64,000 bases of DNA from Methylorubrum thiocyanatum (lineage in GTDB: Bacteria; Pseudomonadota; Alphaproteobacteria; Rhizobiales; Beijerinckiaceae). This document shows positions 8,987-17,389 of this stretch, one piece after another. Every line of letters begins with the position of its first letter. Position 1 is the first letter of the stretch. The stretch covers positions 62,001-126,000 of the forward strand of contig JACJIB010000005.1 of NCBI GenBank assembly GCA_014138645.1. The letters are read 5' to 3'. Under the pieces are notes generated by a model that was not told the DNA's origin, did no database searches, and saw nothing but the letters and a program-made list of their open reading frames with translations. A program made the translations under genes and the position numbers.

Positions 8987-9055
8987 CGCCCGCGATACCC
9001 CTTCCGGGCCGACACCCCCACCACTCCTGCGACTGTCTTTCGGAGGATAAGCACC

Positions 9056-9913
9056 ATGGCGGAACCAGACGGGACCCATCTCTTCACGGGCGGCGGAACG
9101 GCCGTCGTCACCGGCGCGGCGAGCGGGATCGGCCGCGCCGCCGCGCAGGCCTTCGCGGCACGCGGCATGCGCGTGGTCCTGGCCGACCTGCCCGGCGAGG
9201 CGCTGGAGCGGGCGCGGTCCGAACTCGAACGATCCGGCGCCTCGGTCCGGGCGGTGCCCACCGATGTCGGTGACGGCGCCGCAATGGAGGCGCTGGCGGA
9301 GGCGGCCTCGGCGGAGGGGCCGCCGAGCCTCGTGATGCTGAATGCCGGCATCGAGGCCGGCGGCCGGATCTTCGCCGACGAGGCGACGTGGCGGCGCATC
9401 CTCGACGTCAACCTGTGGGGGGTGATCCACGGCATCCGTGCCTTCGCCCCCCGCCTGATCGCCGCCGGACGAGCGGGGGCGATCATCGTCACGGGATCGA
9501 AGCAGGGGATCACCACGCCGCCGGGCAACACGCCCTACAACGTCTCCAAGGCGGGCGTGAAGGCCGCGACGGAGGCTCTGGCGCACGAGCTGCGCGGAAG
9601 CGGCGCGCCGGTCACCGCGCACCTGTTCATCCCCGGCTTCGTCTATACCGGGCTCGCCCGGGCGCGCGGCATTGCGGAGAAGCCCGCGGGCGCGTGGACG
9701 CCGGAGGAGACCGTCGCCTTCATGATGGAACGCGTGGCGGCCGGCGACTTCTACGTCCTCTGCCCCGACAACGAGACCACCCGGGCACAGGACGAGCGGC
9801 GCATCGCCTGGGCCGCGGGCGACATCATCGAGAACCGTCCGGCGCTGTCGCGCTGGCATCCGGAGTGGAAGGCCCGGTTCGACGCCTTCGCCGCGAAGGG
9901 AGCCGACCGATGA
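9056..9913 (+). CDS. SDR-family oxidoreductase
   Basis: A 285-residue classical short-chain dehydrogenase. TGAASGIG at 19-26 binds the cofactor, LNAGI marks the fourth strand, and the catalytic triad is S148, Y161 and K165 (YNVSK). The aspartate in VVLADLP after the second strand suggests preference for NAD over NADP, by family rule. The C-terminal 60 residues are longer than in most family members. The preceding sequence has a GGAGGA-like ribosome site. Its stop overlaps the next start (ATGA), so it is co-translated with the RibD-C reductase. Confidence 0.9.
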   Translation: MAEPDGTHLFTGGGTAVVTGAASGIGRAAAQAFAARGMRVVLADLPGEALERARSELERSGASVRAVPTDVGDGAAMEALAEAASAEGPPSLVMLNAGIEAGGRIFADEATWRRILDVNLWGVIHGIRAFAPRLIAAGRAGAIIVTGSKQGITTPPGNTPYNVSKAGVKAATEALAHELRGSGAPVTAHLFIPGFVYTGLARARGIAEKPAGAWTPEETVAFMMERVAAGDFYVLCPDNETTRAQDERRIAWAAGDIIENRPALSRWHPEWKARFDAFAAKGADR

Positions 9914-10614
9914 GGCCCTACGTGATCTGTCACATGATGGGGCCCCTCGACGGCGAACTCCTCGTCGACCGCTGGAGCCCGTCGACGGGGCGCCCGGCCG
10001 AGGCGCTGATCGCGGAATACGACCGCGTGCACGAGGCGCTGGAGGGGGACGCCTGGATCGCCGGGCGGGCCGTGGGCGCGGAATTCGCCGAGGGGCAGCC
10101 GCACCCTCCGGAGCCCGTGCCGGCGGTGGAACGGCCCCTCCACGTCGCGCGGGCGGGAGCCGAGGAATACGCGGTCCTGATCGACCCGCACGGCAAGCTG
10201 CACTGGACCGGGCCGGAGACCTACGGGGCGCCCCTCGTCATGGTTCTCGGCAGGGACGTCCCCGACGCGCATCTCGCCGAACTCGCCGCCGACGGCATCT
10301 CCTACATCGTGTCGGAACAGCCGGAGATCGATCTGGGGCGAACGCTCGAGGCCCTGTCCGCGAATTTCGGCGTCCGCCGGCTGATCCTGGAGGGCGGCGC
10401 CCATACCAACGCCGCCTTCCTGAAGGCCGGCTTGGTGGATGAGATCAGCCTCGTGCTGTTCCCGGCCATCGGCGGCCATTCGGGAAGCCAGACCCTGTTC
10501 GAGGCCGGCGAGGACGGCTTGGCCGATCGGGTCCGGCTGAGCCTCGTCTCCGCGGAGGTCCGTCAGGCGGGCGCCGTCGCGCTCCGGTACCGCGTCGCCT
10601 ACCCGTCGGCTTAG
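9910..10614 (+). CDS. RibD C-terminal domain (dihydrofolate reductase-like) oxidoreductase
   Basis: A 234-residue stand-alone RibD-C/DHFR-fold protein. It starts with the family's RPYVICHMMGPLDG strand and has the cofactor-binding segment RRLILEGGAHTNAAFLKAGLVDEI before FPAIGG. In riboflavin biosynthesis this fold reduces a pyrimidine sugar; stand-alone copies are general NAD(P)H reductases of unknown substrate. Coupling by a 4-base overlap to the SDR gene suggests the two enzymes act on the same or successive metabolites. No deaminase domain is present, so it is not a complete RibD. Confidence 0.85.
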   Translation: MRPYVICHMMGPLDGELLVDRWSPSTGRPAEALIAEYDRVHEALEGDAWIAGRAVGAEFAEGQPHPPEPVPAVERPLHVARAGAEEYAVLIDPHGKLHWTGPETYGAPLVMVLGRDVPDAHLAELAADGISYIVSEQPEIDLGRTLEALSANFGVRRLILEGGAHTNAAFLKAGLVDEISLVLFPAIGGHSGSQTLFEAGEDGLADRVRLSLVSAEVRQAGAVALRYRVAYPSA

Positions 10615-10925
10615 ACGGATCGCAAAGGGTTCGGACCCGAGCCGCCGCACGCGCCGCCCGAGGACAGGCCGCGCGTCCCTCGAACGCGGTCGCCAAGTTC
10701 CCTCGCAGGGATCCGATGCCCCTGGCGAGGTGAGTGCACCTCAACTCGCCGTGCACTTCAGGTCAACGGATTCGAGGCAGCCAACCGCCTTCGACTTCGT
10801 TAGGTCCTCGACGCCGCAGAAATCAACCAGCGCGCGTGCTGCGATCACGGGAGGGATCTCTCCGTGCGGGCACGCCTGCGCCGGGCTCAACTTGCAATCC
10901 AACGTGTCATCCAAGGAGTGAGATC
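10615..10925. other. 311-base intergenic region before an SDR gene
   Basis: No convincing gene is present. The only structure I see is an inverted repeat at 10727-10742. A ribosome site (AAGGAGTGAG) sits just before the next start. Confidence 0.5.
10727..10742. promoter_or_regulatory. Inverted repeat, possible operator
   Basis: The sequence GAGGTGAGTGCACCTC is a 6-base inverted repeat with a 4-base spacer, about 185 bases before the SDR start at 10926. It could be a regulator site. No regulator for this gene is identified, so this is only a candidate. Confidence 0.25.
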
Positions 10926-11711
10926 ATGACGACGCAACGCCCCCTCGCCCTCGTCACCGGCGGTTCGTCCGGCATCGGTTTCGAGCTTGCCAAGCAGTTC
11001 GCCCAGAACGGCTTCGACGTCGCCATCTCAGGGTCCAGCGACAAGGTATTCTCCGCCGCCGACGCCCTGCGCGGACTCGGCGTCGAGGCCTACCCGCACA
11101 AGGCCGACGCCGCGACCTATGACGGGGTCGAGGGCTTCTGGACCTTCGTGACCGAACTCGGCAGGCCGGTGGAGGCCGCGGCGCTCAATGTCGGCATCGG
11201 CCAGGGCGGCGCCTTCGTCGACAACACGCTCGAGGCCGAATTCCGGCTCATCGCCATCAACATCACCGGCACCGTGCATCTCGCCAAGCGGGTCGTGCAG
11301 CACATGGTCCCGAAGGGACGGGGCCGCATCCTGATCACGTCCTCGGTCTCGGCCACCCTGCCGACGCCCTACGAGACCGTCTACGGCCCCTCGAAGGCGT
11401 TCGGCTTCATGTTCGCCGAGAGCCTGCGCGAGGAACTCCGGGGGACCGGCGTGACCGTGACGGCGCTGCTGCCCGGCGCCACCGACAGCCAGTTCCACAA
11501 GAATGCCGGCATGGCGAGCAGCGCCATCGACCAGGGCAAGAAGAACGACAAGACCGAGGTCGCCCGGCAGGGCTTCGAGGCGCTGATGAACGATGTCGAT
11601 CACGTCGTCGGCGGCGACGAGGAGACCAAGCAGACGGTGGTCGACAACCGCGTCACGCCCGAGCCGGTGAAGGCCGCGCGCCATGCCGAGAAGACCAGGC
11701 TTCGGGCCTGA
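10926..11711 (+). CDS. SDR-family NAD(P)-dependent oxidoreductase
   Basis: A 261-residue short-chain dehydrogenase. TGGSSGIG at 11-18 is the cofactor loop, and the triad is S140, Y153 and K157 (YGPSK). The usual NAG motif reads NVG at 89-91, a mild deviation. The start at the ATG is supported by AAGGAGTGAG upstream; the open frame continues upstream without homology. The next SDR gene follows after 11 bases, so the two are very likely co-transcribed. Confidence 0.9.
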   Translation: MTTQRPLALVTGGSSGIGFELAKQFAQNGFDVAISGSSDKVFSAADALRGLGVEAYPHKADAATYDGVEGFWTFVTELGRPVEAAALNVGIGQGGAFVDNTLEAEFRLIAINITGTVHLAKRVVQHMVPKGRGRILITSSVSATLPTPYETVYGPSKAFGFMFAESLREELRGTGVTVTALLPGATDSQFHKNAGMASSAIDQGKKNDKTEVARQGFEALMNDVDHVVGGDEETKQTVVDNRVTPEPVKAARHAEKTRLRA

Positions 11712-11722
11712 GGAGCCTCGCG

Positions 11723-12466
11723 ATGAGCCATCTCACCGATGCGGTGACGATCGTCACCGGCGCCTCCTCCGGCATCGGCGCCGCCACCGCCAAGCGGCTC
11801 GCGGCCTCGGGCGCCAGGGTCGTCCTGGCCGCCCGCAACGAGGAGACGCTGTGCGCTCTGGTCTCCGACATCGCGGAGGCCGGAGGGACGGCCGTCTACC
11901 GGGTCACCGACGTCACCGAGCCGGCCGATCTCAGGGCGCTGGTCGCCCTGGCCGAGGAGACCTACGGCCCCGTCGACATCCTGGTGAACAATGCCGGGCT
12001 GATGCTCTTCTCCGCCTGGAAGGACACGGCGCTCGACGACTGGGACAAGATGATCGACACCAATCTGCGCGGCTACCTCTACGCCATCGCGGCCGTGCTG
12101 CCGTCGATGCTGGAGCGGAAGTCCGGGCGGATCCTGAACCTCAGCTCGGTGGCCGGCATCCATGCCGGCGACGGCGCTGGGGTCTACAGCGCCACCAAGT
12201 TCTTCGTCCGGGGCATCACGGAGAGCCTGCGCAAGGAGGTCGGCGTCGGCAGCGGCCTCCAAGTGTCGATGGTCAGCCCCGGCGTGATCGACACGGGCTG
12301 GGCCGACAAGGTCACCGACGCCGACGGACGCAGGGCGGCGACCGCGCTGAACAAGGACGCCATCCCGCCCGAAGCCATCGCCGACGCGGTGGCCTACGCC
12401 CTCGACCAGCCCGCGAGCGTGACGGTCAACGACATCGTCGTCCATCCCACCAAGCAGGATTGGTGA
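11723..12466 (+). CDS. SDR-family oxidoreductase (YdfG/clavulanate dehydrogenase-like)
   Basis: A 247-residue classical SDR with TGASSGIG at 12-19, the NNAG motif at 89-92, and catalytic S142, Y155 and K159 (YSATK). Arg after the second strand (LAARN) suggests NADP preference. It resembles broad-range 3-hydroxy acid or serine dehydrogenases of the YdfG group. It lies 11 bases after another SDR and 116 bases before an epoxide-hydrolase-like gene. The paired SDRs may be paralogues, but they differ clearly in their substrate regions. Confidence 0.9.
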   Translation: MSHLTDAVTIVTGASSGIGAATAKRLAASGARVVLAARNEETLCALVSDIAEAGGTAVYRVTDVTEPADLRALVALAEETYGPVDILVNNAGLMLFSAWKDTALDDWDKMIDTNLRGYLYAIAAVLPSMLERKSGRILNLSSVAGIHAGDGAGVYSATKFFVRGITESLRKEVGVGSGLQVSMVSPGVIDTGWADKVTDADGRRAATALNKDAIPPEAIADAVAYALDQPASVTVNDIVVHPTKQDW

Positions 12467-12582
12467 CGCGTCCGCTCCGGCGGAAGCCGGGGCGGGATTC
12501 TCCCGACCGCGGCGGGGCCGAAGGGCCGCGCCCCTCAAGGCCCGAGGCCGATATCCCGCAACGATCTGAACGGAGGAGCGAC

Positions 12583-13461
12583 ATGCGCGAGACCTGGGAC
12601 GACGTCGAGATCGAATGGGGCTCCGCCGAGGTCGAGCCCGGCCTCCGCATTCACTACGGAGTCGCCGGGACGGGCGAGCGCACGGTGCTGCTCGTTCACG
12701 GCTATCCGGAGACGGCCTATGCCTGGCGCCGGGTGGTTCCCCGGCTCGTCGCGGCGGGTCTGCGCGTCGTGCTGCCCGATTATCGCGGCGCGGGCGGCTC
12801 CTCGAAGCCGCCCGGCGGCTACGACAAGCACAGCATGGCCGGCGACCTGCACGCGCTTCTCGACGACCATCTCGGGCTCACCGGGCCTGTGACGGTCGTC
12901 GGGCACGACATCGGGATGATGGTGGCCTACGCCTTCGCCCGCCGGTTTCCGGCCCGGACCGAACGTCTCGTGGTGATGGAGGCGCCCCTGCCGGGCACCG
13001 CGGCCTACGCGGAGAGCCTGCGCAATACGGACCGGCTCTGGCACTTCCAGTTCCACCGGGCGCCCGACCTGCCCGAACTCCTCACCGCCGGGCGCGAGCA
13101 GCTCTACCTGGAGCGCTTCTACCAGGATCTCGCCTTCGACACCGAGGCCATCGGCCTGGAGGCGGTCGCGCGCTACGTGCGCGCCTTCTCGCGTCCCGGC
13201 GCGATGCGGGCGGGGTTCGAGGTCTATCGCGCCTTCCCGGCCGATGCCGAGCGCAACCGCGCCGATCTGGATCGGGACGGGAAACTGAAGGTCCCGGTGC
13301 TGGCGCTCGCCGGCGCGCACAGCGCCTTCGCGCCCATGACCGAGGGCATGATGCGCGAGGTCGCCGACGACGTGACCTTCCGGATCATCGATCGGGCCAA
13401 CCATTGGGTGCCCGAGGAGAACGCCGCGGCGCTCGCTTCCGCCATCACGGCCTTTCTGTAA
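12583..13461 (+). CDS. Alpha/beta hydrolase, epoxide hydrolase/haloacetate dehalogenase-like
   Basis: A 292-residue alpha/beta hydrolase. HGYPE at 39-43 forms the oxyanion region, D109 in GHDIG is an aspartate nucleophile, and H274 (ANHWVPEE) is the catalytic base. An Asp rather than Ser nucleophile, together with WHFQFH at 153-158, is the pattern of epoxide hydrolases and haloacid dehalogenases, not esterases. The ATG at 12583 has a strong CGGAGGAG ribosome site; the frame is open upstream but without homology. Its neighbours are SDR enzymes, so it may open an epoxide or lactone-like intermediate in the same pathway. Confidence 0.88.
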   Translation: MRETWDDVEIEWGSAEVEPGLRIHYGVAGTGERTVLLVHGYPETAYAWRRVVPRLVAAGLRVVLPDYRGAGGSSKPPGGYDKHSMAGDLHALLDDHLGLTGPVTVVGHDIGMMVAYAFARRFPARTERLVVMEAPLPGTAAYAESLRNTDRLWHFQFHRAPDLPELLTAGREQLYLERFYQDLAFDTEAIGLEAVARYVRAFSRPGAMRAGFEVYRAFPADAERNRADLDRDGKLKVPVLALAGAHSAFAPMTEGMMREVADDVTFRIIDRANHWVPEENAAALASAITAFL

Positions 13462-13480
13462 CGCATCGGACGTCGCACCC

Positions 13481-14878
13481 ATGAAGCCCAGCCTGATTCT
13501 CGCCGCCCTCCTCACGGGGACGACGCTCGTCCAGACCGCCGAGCGAGCCAAGGCGGAGGGGCCGAAGACCGAACAGCAGCCCCGCCCGTGGTCGGAGCGC
13601 CCACCGGTCGATCCCGCCCTCGTGGTCGAGAAGGCGAGCCGGGAGCCCTTCACCGAGGCGAACGACATCCCCCTCTTCCCCGGTCTGCCGCCCACGGCGC
13701 CGGTGCAGCGTCAGCCGACGCCCCGGGAGGTGCCGCCCGAGGGTCAGGTTCTGGAACAGCGCCCGGCGGTGAACCCCACCCAGCCGCCGGCCTTTCCCAG
13801 CCAGACCCGCGCCGTCGCGGTGCGCACGGCGACGCCCATCGAGGAGAGGGTCGTCGCAAGCGGCCTCTCGCATCCCTGGTCGCTCGCCTTTCTGCCGGAC
13901 GGACGCATGCTCGTCACGGAGAAGAGCGGGACCCTGCGCATCGTCACCCCACAGGGCGAGGTCTCCGCGCCCGTCGGCAACGTGCCGCCGGTGCTGTTTG
14001 CCGGCGATTGCGGCCTGCTCGCGGTGCTCGTCGATCCGGATTTCGCCACCAACCGGCTGATCTACCTGTCCTTCGTCGGCTACCGGCCCAAGGGGCACGC
14101 GCTGATGGTGGTCCGGGGCCGCCTGTCCGACGACGACGGCGCCATCGAAGGGATCACCCAACTCCTCACCCTGCCGGCGCATACGGGCATCAACCATTAC
14201 GCGGGCGGCATGGTCCTCGGCCATGACGGCACGCTCTATCTCGGCACCTCGGAGTGGATCTCCGACGAGACGCGCATCGCCGCGCAACTGCCGGCCTCGC
14301 CCATGGGCAAGATCCTGCGCATCAACCGCGACGGGTCGATCCCGCCTGACAACCCCTACGTCAATGTCAGCGGGGCCGAGCCGCGGGTCTGGTCGATCGG
14401 CCACCGCGACCCCGAGGGCCTGACGCTCGACCCGAAGACCGGCGGCCTCTGGATCAGCGACCATGGACCGCAAGGCGGCGACGAGATCGACCGCGTCGAG
14501 CCCGGCCACAATTACGGCTGGCCCCTGGTGGCCTACGGCAAGCGCTACGACGGCGGCCTGCTCGGCGGCGGCCGCACCCAGTTTCCCGGCACCGAGCAGC
14601 CGGCCTATTACTGGGACCCCGCCATCGCCCCGGCCGGCATCACGTTCTACACGGGCGAGCGCGTGCCGGAATGGCAGGGCAACCTCTTCGTGTCCGCCCT
14701 CGGCGGCCGGCATCTCGCGCGCCTCGTCCTCGTGGACGGCAAGGTGACCGGCGAGGAACGCCTGCTGCTCTCCCACAACCAGCGTGTCCGCGACGTCAAG
14801 CAGGCCCCGGACGGGACCCTCTGGGTGCTCACCGACGACGCGGACGGTCGCCTGATCCGGCTGGCGCCCCGCGGTTGA
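13481..14878 (+). CDS. Secreted PQQ-dependent sugar dehydrogenase (aldose sugar dehydrogenase-like)
   Basis: A 465-residue exported protein. Residues 1-25 look like a signal peptide. A Pro-rich stretch follows to about residue 120, then the six-bladed GSDH propeller begins (SHPWSLAFLPDGRMLVTEKSG). GHRDPEGL, SDHGPQGGDEID and NYGWP are hallmark segments of the soluble glucose/sorbosone dehydrogenase family, which binds PQQ and Ca2+. It would oxidise sugars in the periplasm. The roughly 95-residue Pro-rich region between signal and propeller is longer than in E. coli YliI. It follows the hydrolase gene by 19 bases. Confidence 0.87.
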   Translation: MKPSLILAALLTGTTLVQTAERAKAEGPKTEQQPRPWSERPPVDPALVVEKASREPFTEANDIPLFPGLPPTAPVQRQPTPREVPPEGQVLEQRPAVNPTQPPAFPSQTRAVAVRTATPIEERVVASGLSHPWSLAFLPDGRMLVTEKSGTLRIVTPQGEVSAPVGNVPPVLFAGDCGLLAVLVDPDFATNRLIYLSFVGYRPKGHALMVVRGRLSDDDGAIEGITQLLTLPAHTGINHYAGGMVLGHDGTLYLGTSEWISDETRIAAQLPASPMGKILRINRDGSIPPDNPYVNVSGAEPRVWSIGHRDPEGLTLDPKTGGLWISDHGPQGGDEIDRVEPGHNYGWPLVAYGKRYDGGLLGGGRTQFPGTEQPAYYWDPAIAPAGITFYTGERVPEWQGNLFVSALGGRHLARLVLVDGKVTGEERLLLSHNQRVRDVKQAPDGTLWVLTDDADGRLIRLAPRG

Positions 14879-14901
14879 GGGCGGCTGGCTCCTCGGCGGT
14901 C

Positions 14902-15135
14902 TTGAGGCGGTTCACCCGGCCCGAGACCCGCGATCGGTTCCGGGCGCAGCACCGGGCGATCTGCGAGAGCGTGATGGCGGGCGATGTGGAGGCGGCCGGC
15001 GAGGCCGCCGAGGCGCATATCCACGCCACTCATCAGGCGCTGGCCGAGGTCAGGGAGGCCGAAGCCCGCCTCCAGGTCTTCCTTCGCCGTCTCAACGGCG
15101 GCCACGTGTCGGCCCGTCGCAAAGGCGACCGATAG
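14902..15135 (+). pseudogene. Fragment of a GntR-family (FCD-domain) regulator
   Basis: About 78 residues match only the end of an FCD ligand-binding domain: FRAQHRAICESVMAGDVEAA, then AHIHATHQAL. The winged-helix DNA-binding domain and the first two thirds of FCD are missing, and upstream the same frame is the non-coding shadow of the sugar dehydrogenase gene. A TTG at 14902 could start a short product, but without a DNA-binding domain it cannot be a normal regulator. I read it as a decayed remnant whose front was replaced. Confidence 0.65.
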
Positions 15136-15335
15136 GCTGCGGTCACGGTGCCGTCGCGCTCGGTGCCGGCTGAACGGCCACGGGTTTCCCGGACGGCCCC
15201 AACGCCTGAGAGGGAGGAGCCGTGACGATGCCAAGGCCCCCGTCCGCTCCCGATTGCAACGCGATCGGCAGCGGCTCTAGAACGCGTCTCGACCACCCGT
15301 TCGGCTCCCGTTCGGGGCGTGCATAGGATCGAGGA

Positions 15336-16700
15336 ATGGACATGCAGGCTCCGCCCGCGGGCGCGGTGCCGCGCCTGGTGCCGCCGGTGCCGGCGCCGCC
15401 GGAGCGGGAACTGCCGACCCTGCGCTTCATCGCGGCGATGCGGGTCAACGGCATCGACTGCTGGCCGGCCTCCGCCTACGAGGCCCCCTTGCGCCGCCGC
15501 CGTCTGTTCGGGCGCACCCGCTTTACCGTGAGCGATCCGGATCTCGTGCGGCATGTGCTGGTCGACAATGCCGCCAACTATGCGCGCACCCCGATCACCA
15601 TCCGCATGCTGCGGCCGATGCTGGGCGACGGCCTGCTCATCAGCGAGGGGACGGCATGGCGCCACCAGCGGCGGACGCTGGCGCCCGCCTTCACCCCGCG
15701 GGCGGTGGAGACGCTGGTGCCCCACATCCTCTCGGCCAGCGACGAGGCGGTCGCCGCCCTCGAAGGACCGGCGGCGCGGGGGCCGGTCGATCTGTTCGCC
15801 GCGCTCCAGCGGCTCGCCCTGGAGATCGCCGGGCGCACGATGTTCTCCGTCGGCATGGCGGACCACGGCGACCGCCTGCGCGGCTTCCTCGAAGCCTACG
15901 CCGCCCGGCTCGGGCGCCCGCACCTGACCGACCTGCTCGTCCCCTTGCGCTTCGCCACGCCGCTCGACCGGGCCCGCGCCCGCTTCCGCCGCGACTGGGT
16001 CGCCTTCCTCGATGGCGTCATCGCCGATCGGGATCAGGGGCAGGACGGGCGGCATCAGGGGGAGGCGCGCGACCTGCTCGACCTCTTGCGCGCCGCCCGC
16101 GACCCGGAGACCGGCCGGGGCTTCTCGCACGAGGAGCTGCGCGATCAGGTCGCCACCATGATCCTGGCCGGGCACGAGACCACGGCGGTGACCCTGCTCT
16201 GGGCCTGCACCCTGCTCGCGCTCTCGCCGGCGACGCAAGCAGCGGTGGCCGCCGAGGCCGCGAGCGCGGAAAAGCCCTTCACCCGCGCGGTGATCGAGGA
16301 GACCCTGCGGCTCTACCCCTCCGCCTTCGTGCTGGCCCGCCGCGCGCTTCATGCGGACGTGCTCGGGGGAGAGCGCGTCGAGGCCGGCGACAGCGTGACG
16401 ATCTCGCCCTGGCTGCTGCACCGGCATCGACGGCTCTGGCGCGATCCCGACGCCTTCGATCCCGGCCGCTTCCTGCCCGGCGCGCCGCCGGTGCCGCGCT
16501 TCGCCTACCTGCCGTTCGGGGCGGGACCGCGGGTCTGCATCGGCGCGGCCTTCGCGCTCACCGAGGCGACGCTCGCGCTGAGCCGCATCGTCGGGCATTT
16601 CCGGATCGAGCGGGCCGATGCCCGCCCGGTGCTCCCGGCGGCCGTGGTGACGACCCAGCCCGACCACGCTCCCGCCTTCCGGCTGACGCCCCGGGCCTGA
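15336..16700 (+). CDS. Cytochrome P450
   Basis: A 454-residue soluble P450. The I-helix oxygen-activation motif AGHETT is at 278-283, ExxR is E322-R325 (EETLRLYP), and the heme-binding loop FGAGPRVCIG has C401 as thiolate ligand. There is no N-terminal membrane anchor, as usual for bacterial P450s. No ferredoxin or ferredoxin reductase is encoded nearby, so electrons must come from elsewhere. The closest resemblance by eye is to CYP enzymes that hydroxylate fatty acids or terpenoids (helix-C WRHQRRTLAPAF). The substrate is unknown. It is convergent with the TetR gene. Confidence 0.95.
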   Translation: MDMQAPPAGAVPRLVPPVPAPPERELPTLRFIAAMRVNGIDCWPASAYEAPLRRRRLFGRTRFTVSDPDLVRHVLVDNAANYARTPITIRMLRPMLGDGLLISEGTAWRHQRRTLAPAFTPRAVETLVPHILSASDEAVAALEGPAARGPVDLFAALQRLALEIAGRTMFSVGMADHGDRLRGFLEAYAARLGRPHLTDLLVPLRFATPLDRARARFRRDWVAFLDGVIADRDQGQDGRHQGEARDLLDLLRAARDPETGRGFSHEELRDQVATMILAGHETTAVTLLWACTLLALSPATQAAVAAEAASAEKPFTRAVIEETLRLYPSAFVLARRALHADVLGGERVEAGDSVTISPWLLHRHRRLWRDPDAFDPGRFLPGAPPVPRFAYLPFGAGPRVCIGAAFALTEATLALSRIVGHFRIERADARPVLPAAVVTTQPDHAPAFRLTPRA

Positions 16701-16719
16701 GCGGAGACGAGGGGGGCGC

Positions 16720-17280
16720 CTACGAGGCCGGCGGCGCGGCGCGGGAGGCCCAGGCCTCCTGCTGCACCGAGCGCGCCAGGAGGTTCGAGCCGACCATCGC
16801 GGCGAACCGGCTCCGCAGGGGCTCCCCGGCCTCGGGCGTCGGATCGCCCTGCACGGCGTCGGCGAAGGTCTCGAACAGGGTCTGCACGCCCTCGCGGAAC
16901 GCCCGCTGCACCGGATCCCCGCTGCCGCGGCGGGCGGCATCGGCCGCGAACGCGATCATCGGGCAGGTCCGGCTCGGCGGCCGGACCGACGCGTAGTGGT
17001 CGGCGATGGCGGCGGCGCCGTCGCGCCCCTCCGCCGCCGCCGTCCGGGCCACATCGCGCCAAGTCTCGGCGGCGCTGGCGAAGGCGAGTGCGCAGGCTTC
17101 CGCCGCCAGCGCATCCTTGCTGGCGAAGTGCTTGTAGAAGCCGCCCTGCGTCATCCCGGCCGCCTTCATCACGTCGGCGATGCCGACCGCCTCGATGCCG
17201 CGGGCACGAAACAGGTCGCTCGCGACCTGCACGATGCGGGCGCGGTTCTCCCCGGCCTGAACCCGGCTCGATCTCCCCAT
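16720..17280 (-). CDS. TetR-family transcriptional regulator
   Basis: A 186-residue repressor. The helix-turn-helix lies at about residues 14-58 (GIEAVGIADVMKAAGMTQGGFYKHFASKDAL), a form typical of the AcrR/NemR branch. The ATG at 17280 starts the conserved protein; the longer open frame upstream lacks homology and would run through the promoter. It is divergent from an MFS transporter over 109 bases that contain an AAAATAG/CTATTTT inverted repeat, so it very likely represses that transporter and itself. It is convergent with the P450 gene. Confidence 0.9.
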   Translation of the reverse strand: MGRSSRVQAGENRARIVQVASDLFRARGIEAVGIADVMKAAGMTQGGFYKHFASKDALAAEACALAFASAAETWRDVARTAAAEGRDGAAAIADHYASVRPPSRTCPMIAFAADAARRGSGDPVQRAFREGVQTLFETFADAVQGDPTPEAGEPLRSRFAAMVGSNLLARSVQQEAWASRAAPPAS

Positions 17281-17291
17281 CAGGGCCCTCG

Positions 17292-17325
17292 AAAATAGAG
17301 GTTGCTGGAACGCTAGAGCTATTTT
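17292..17325. promoter_or_regulatory. Inverted repeat between tetR-type and MFS genes, possible operator
   Basis: AAAATAG at 17292-17298 and CTATTTT at 17319-17325 are perfect inverted copies separated by 20 bases. They lie between the divergent TetR and MFS starts, where an autoregulatory operator would be expected. The spacing is wide for a TetR dimer, so either the inner sequence or promoter elements may be the true site. Confidence 0.35.
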
Positions 17326-17389
17326 AGATGTCGGTTGCACGCTATTCAAGAGCCGCTTCGCTGGTGTCCCTCTCGAGGAGTTCGAGGCC

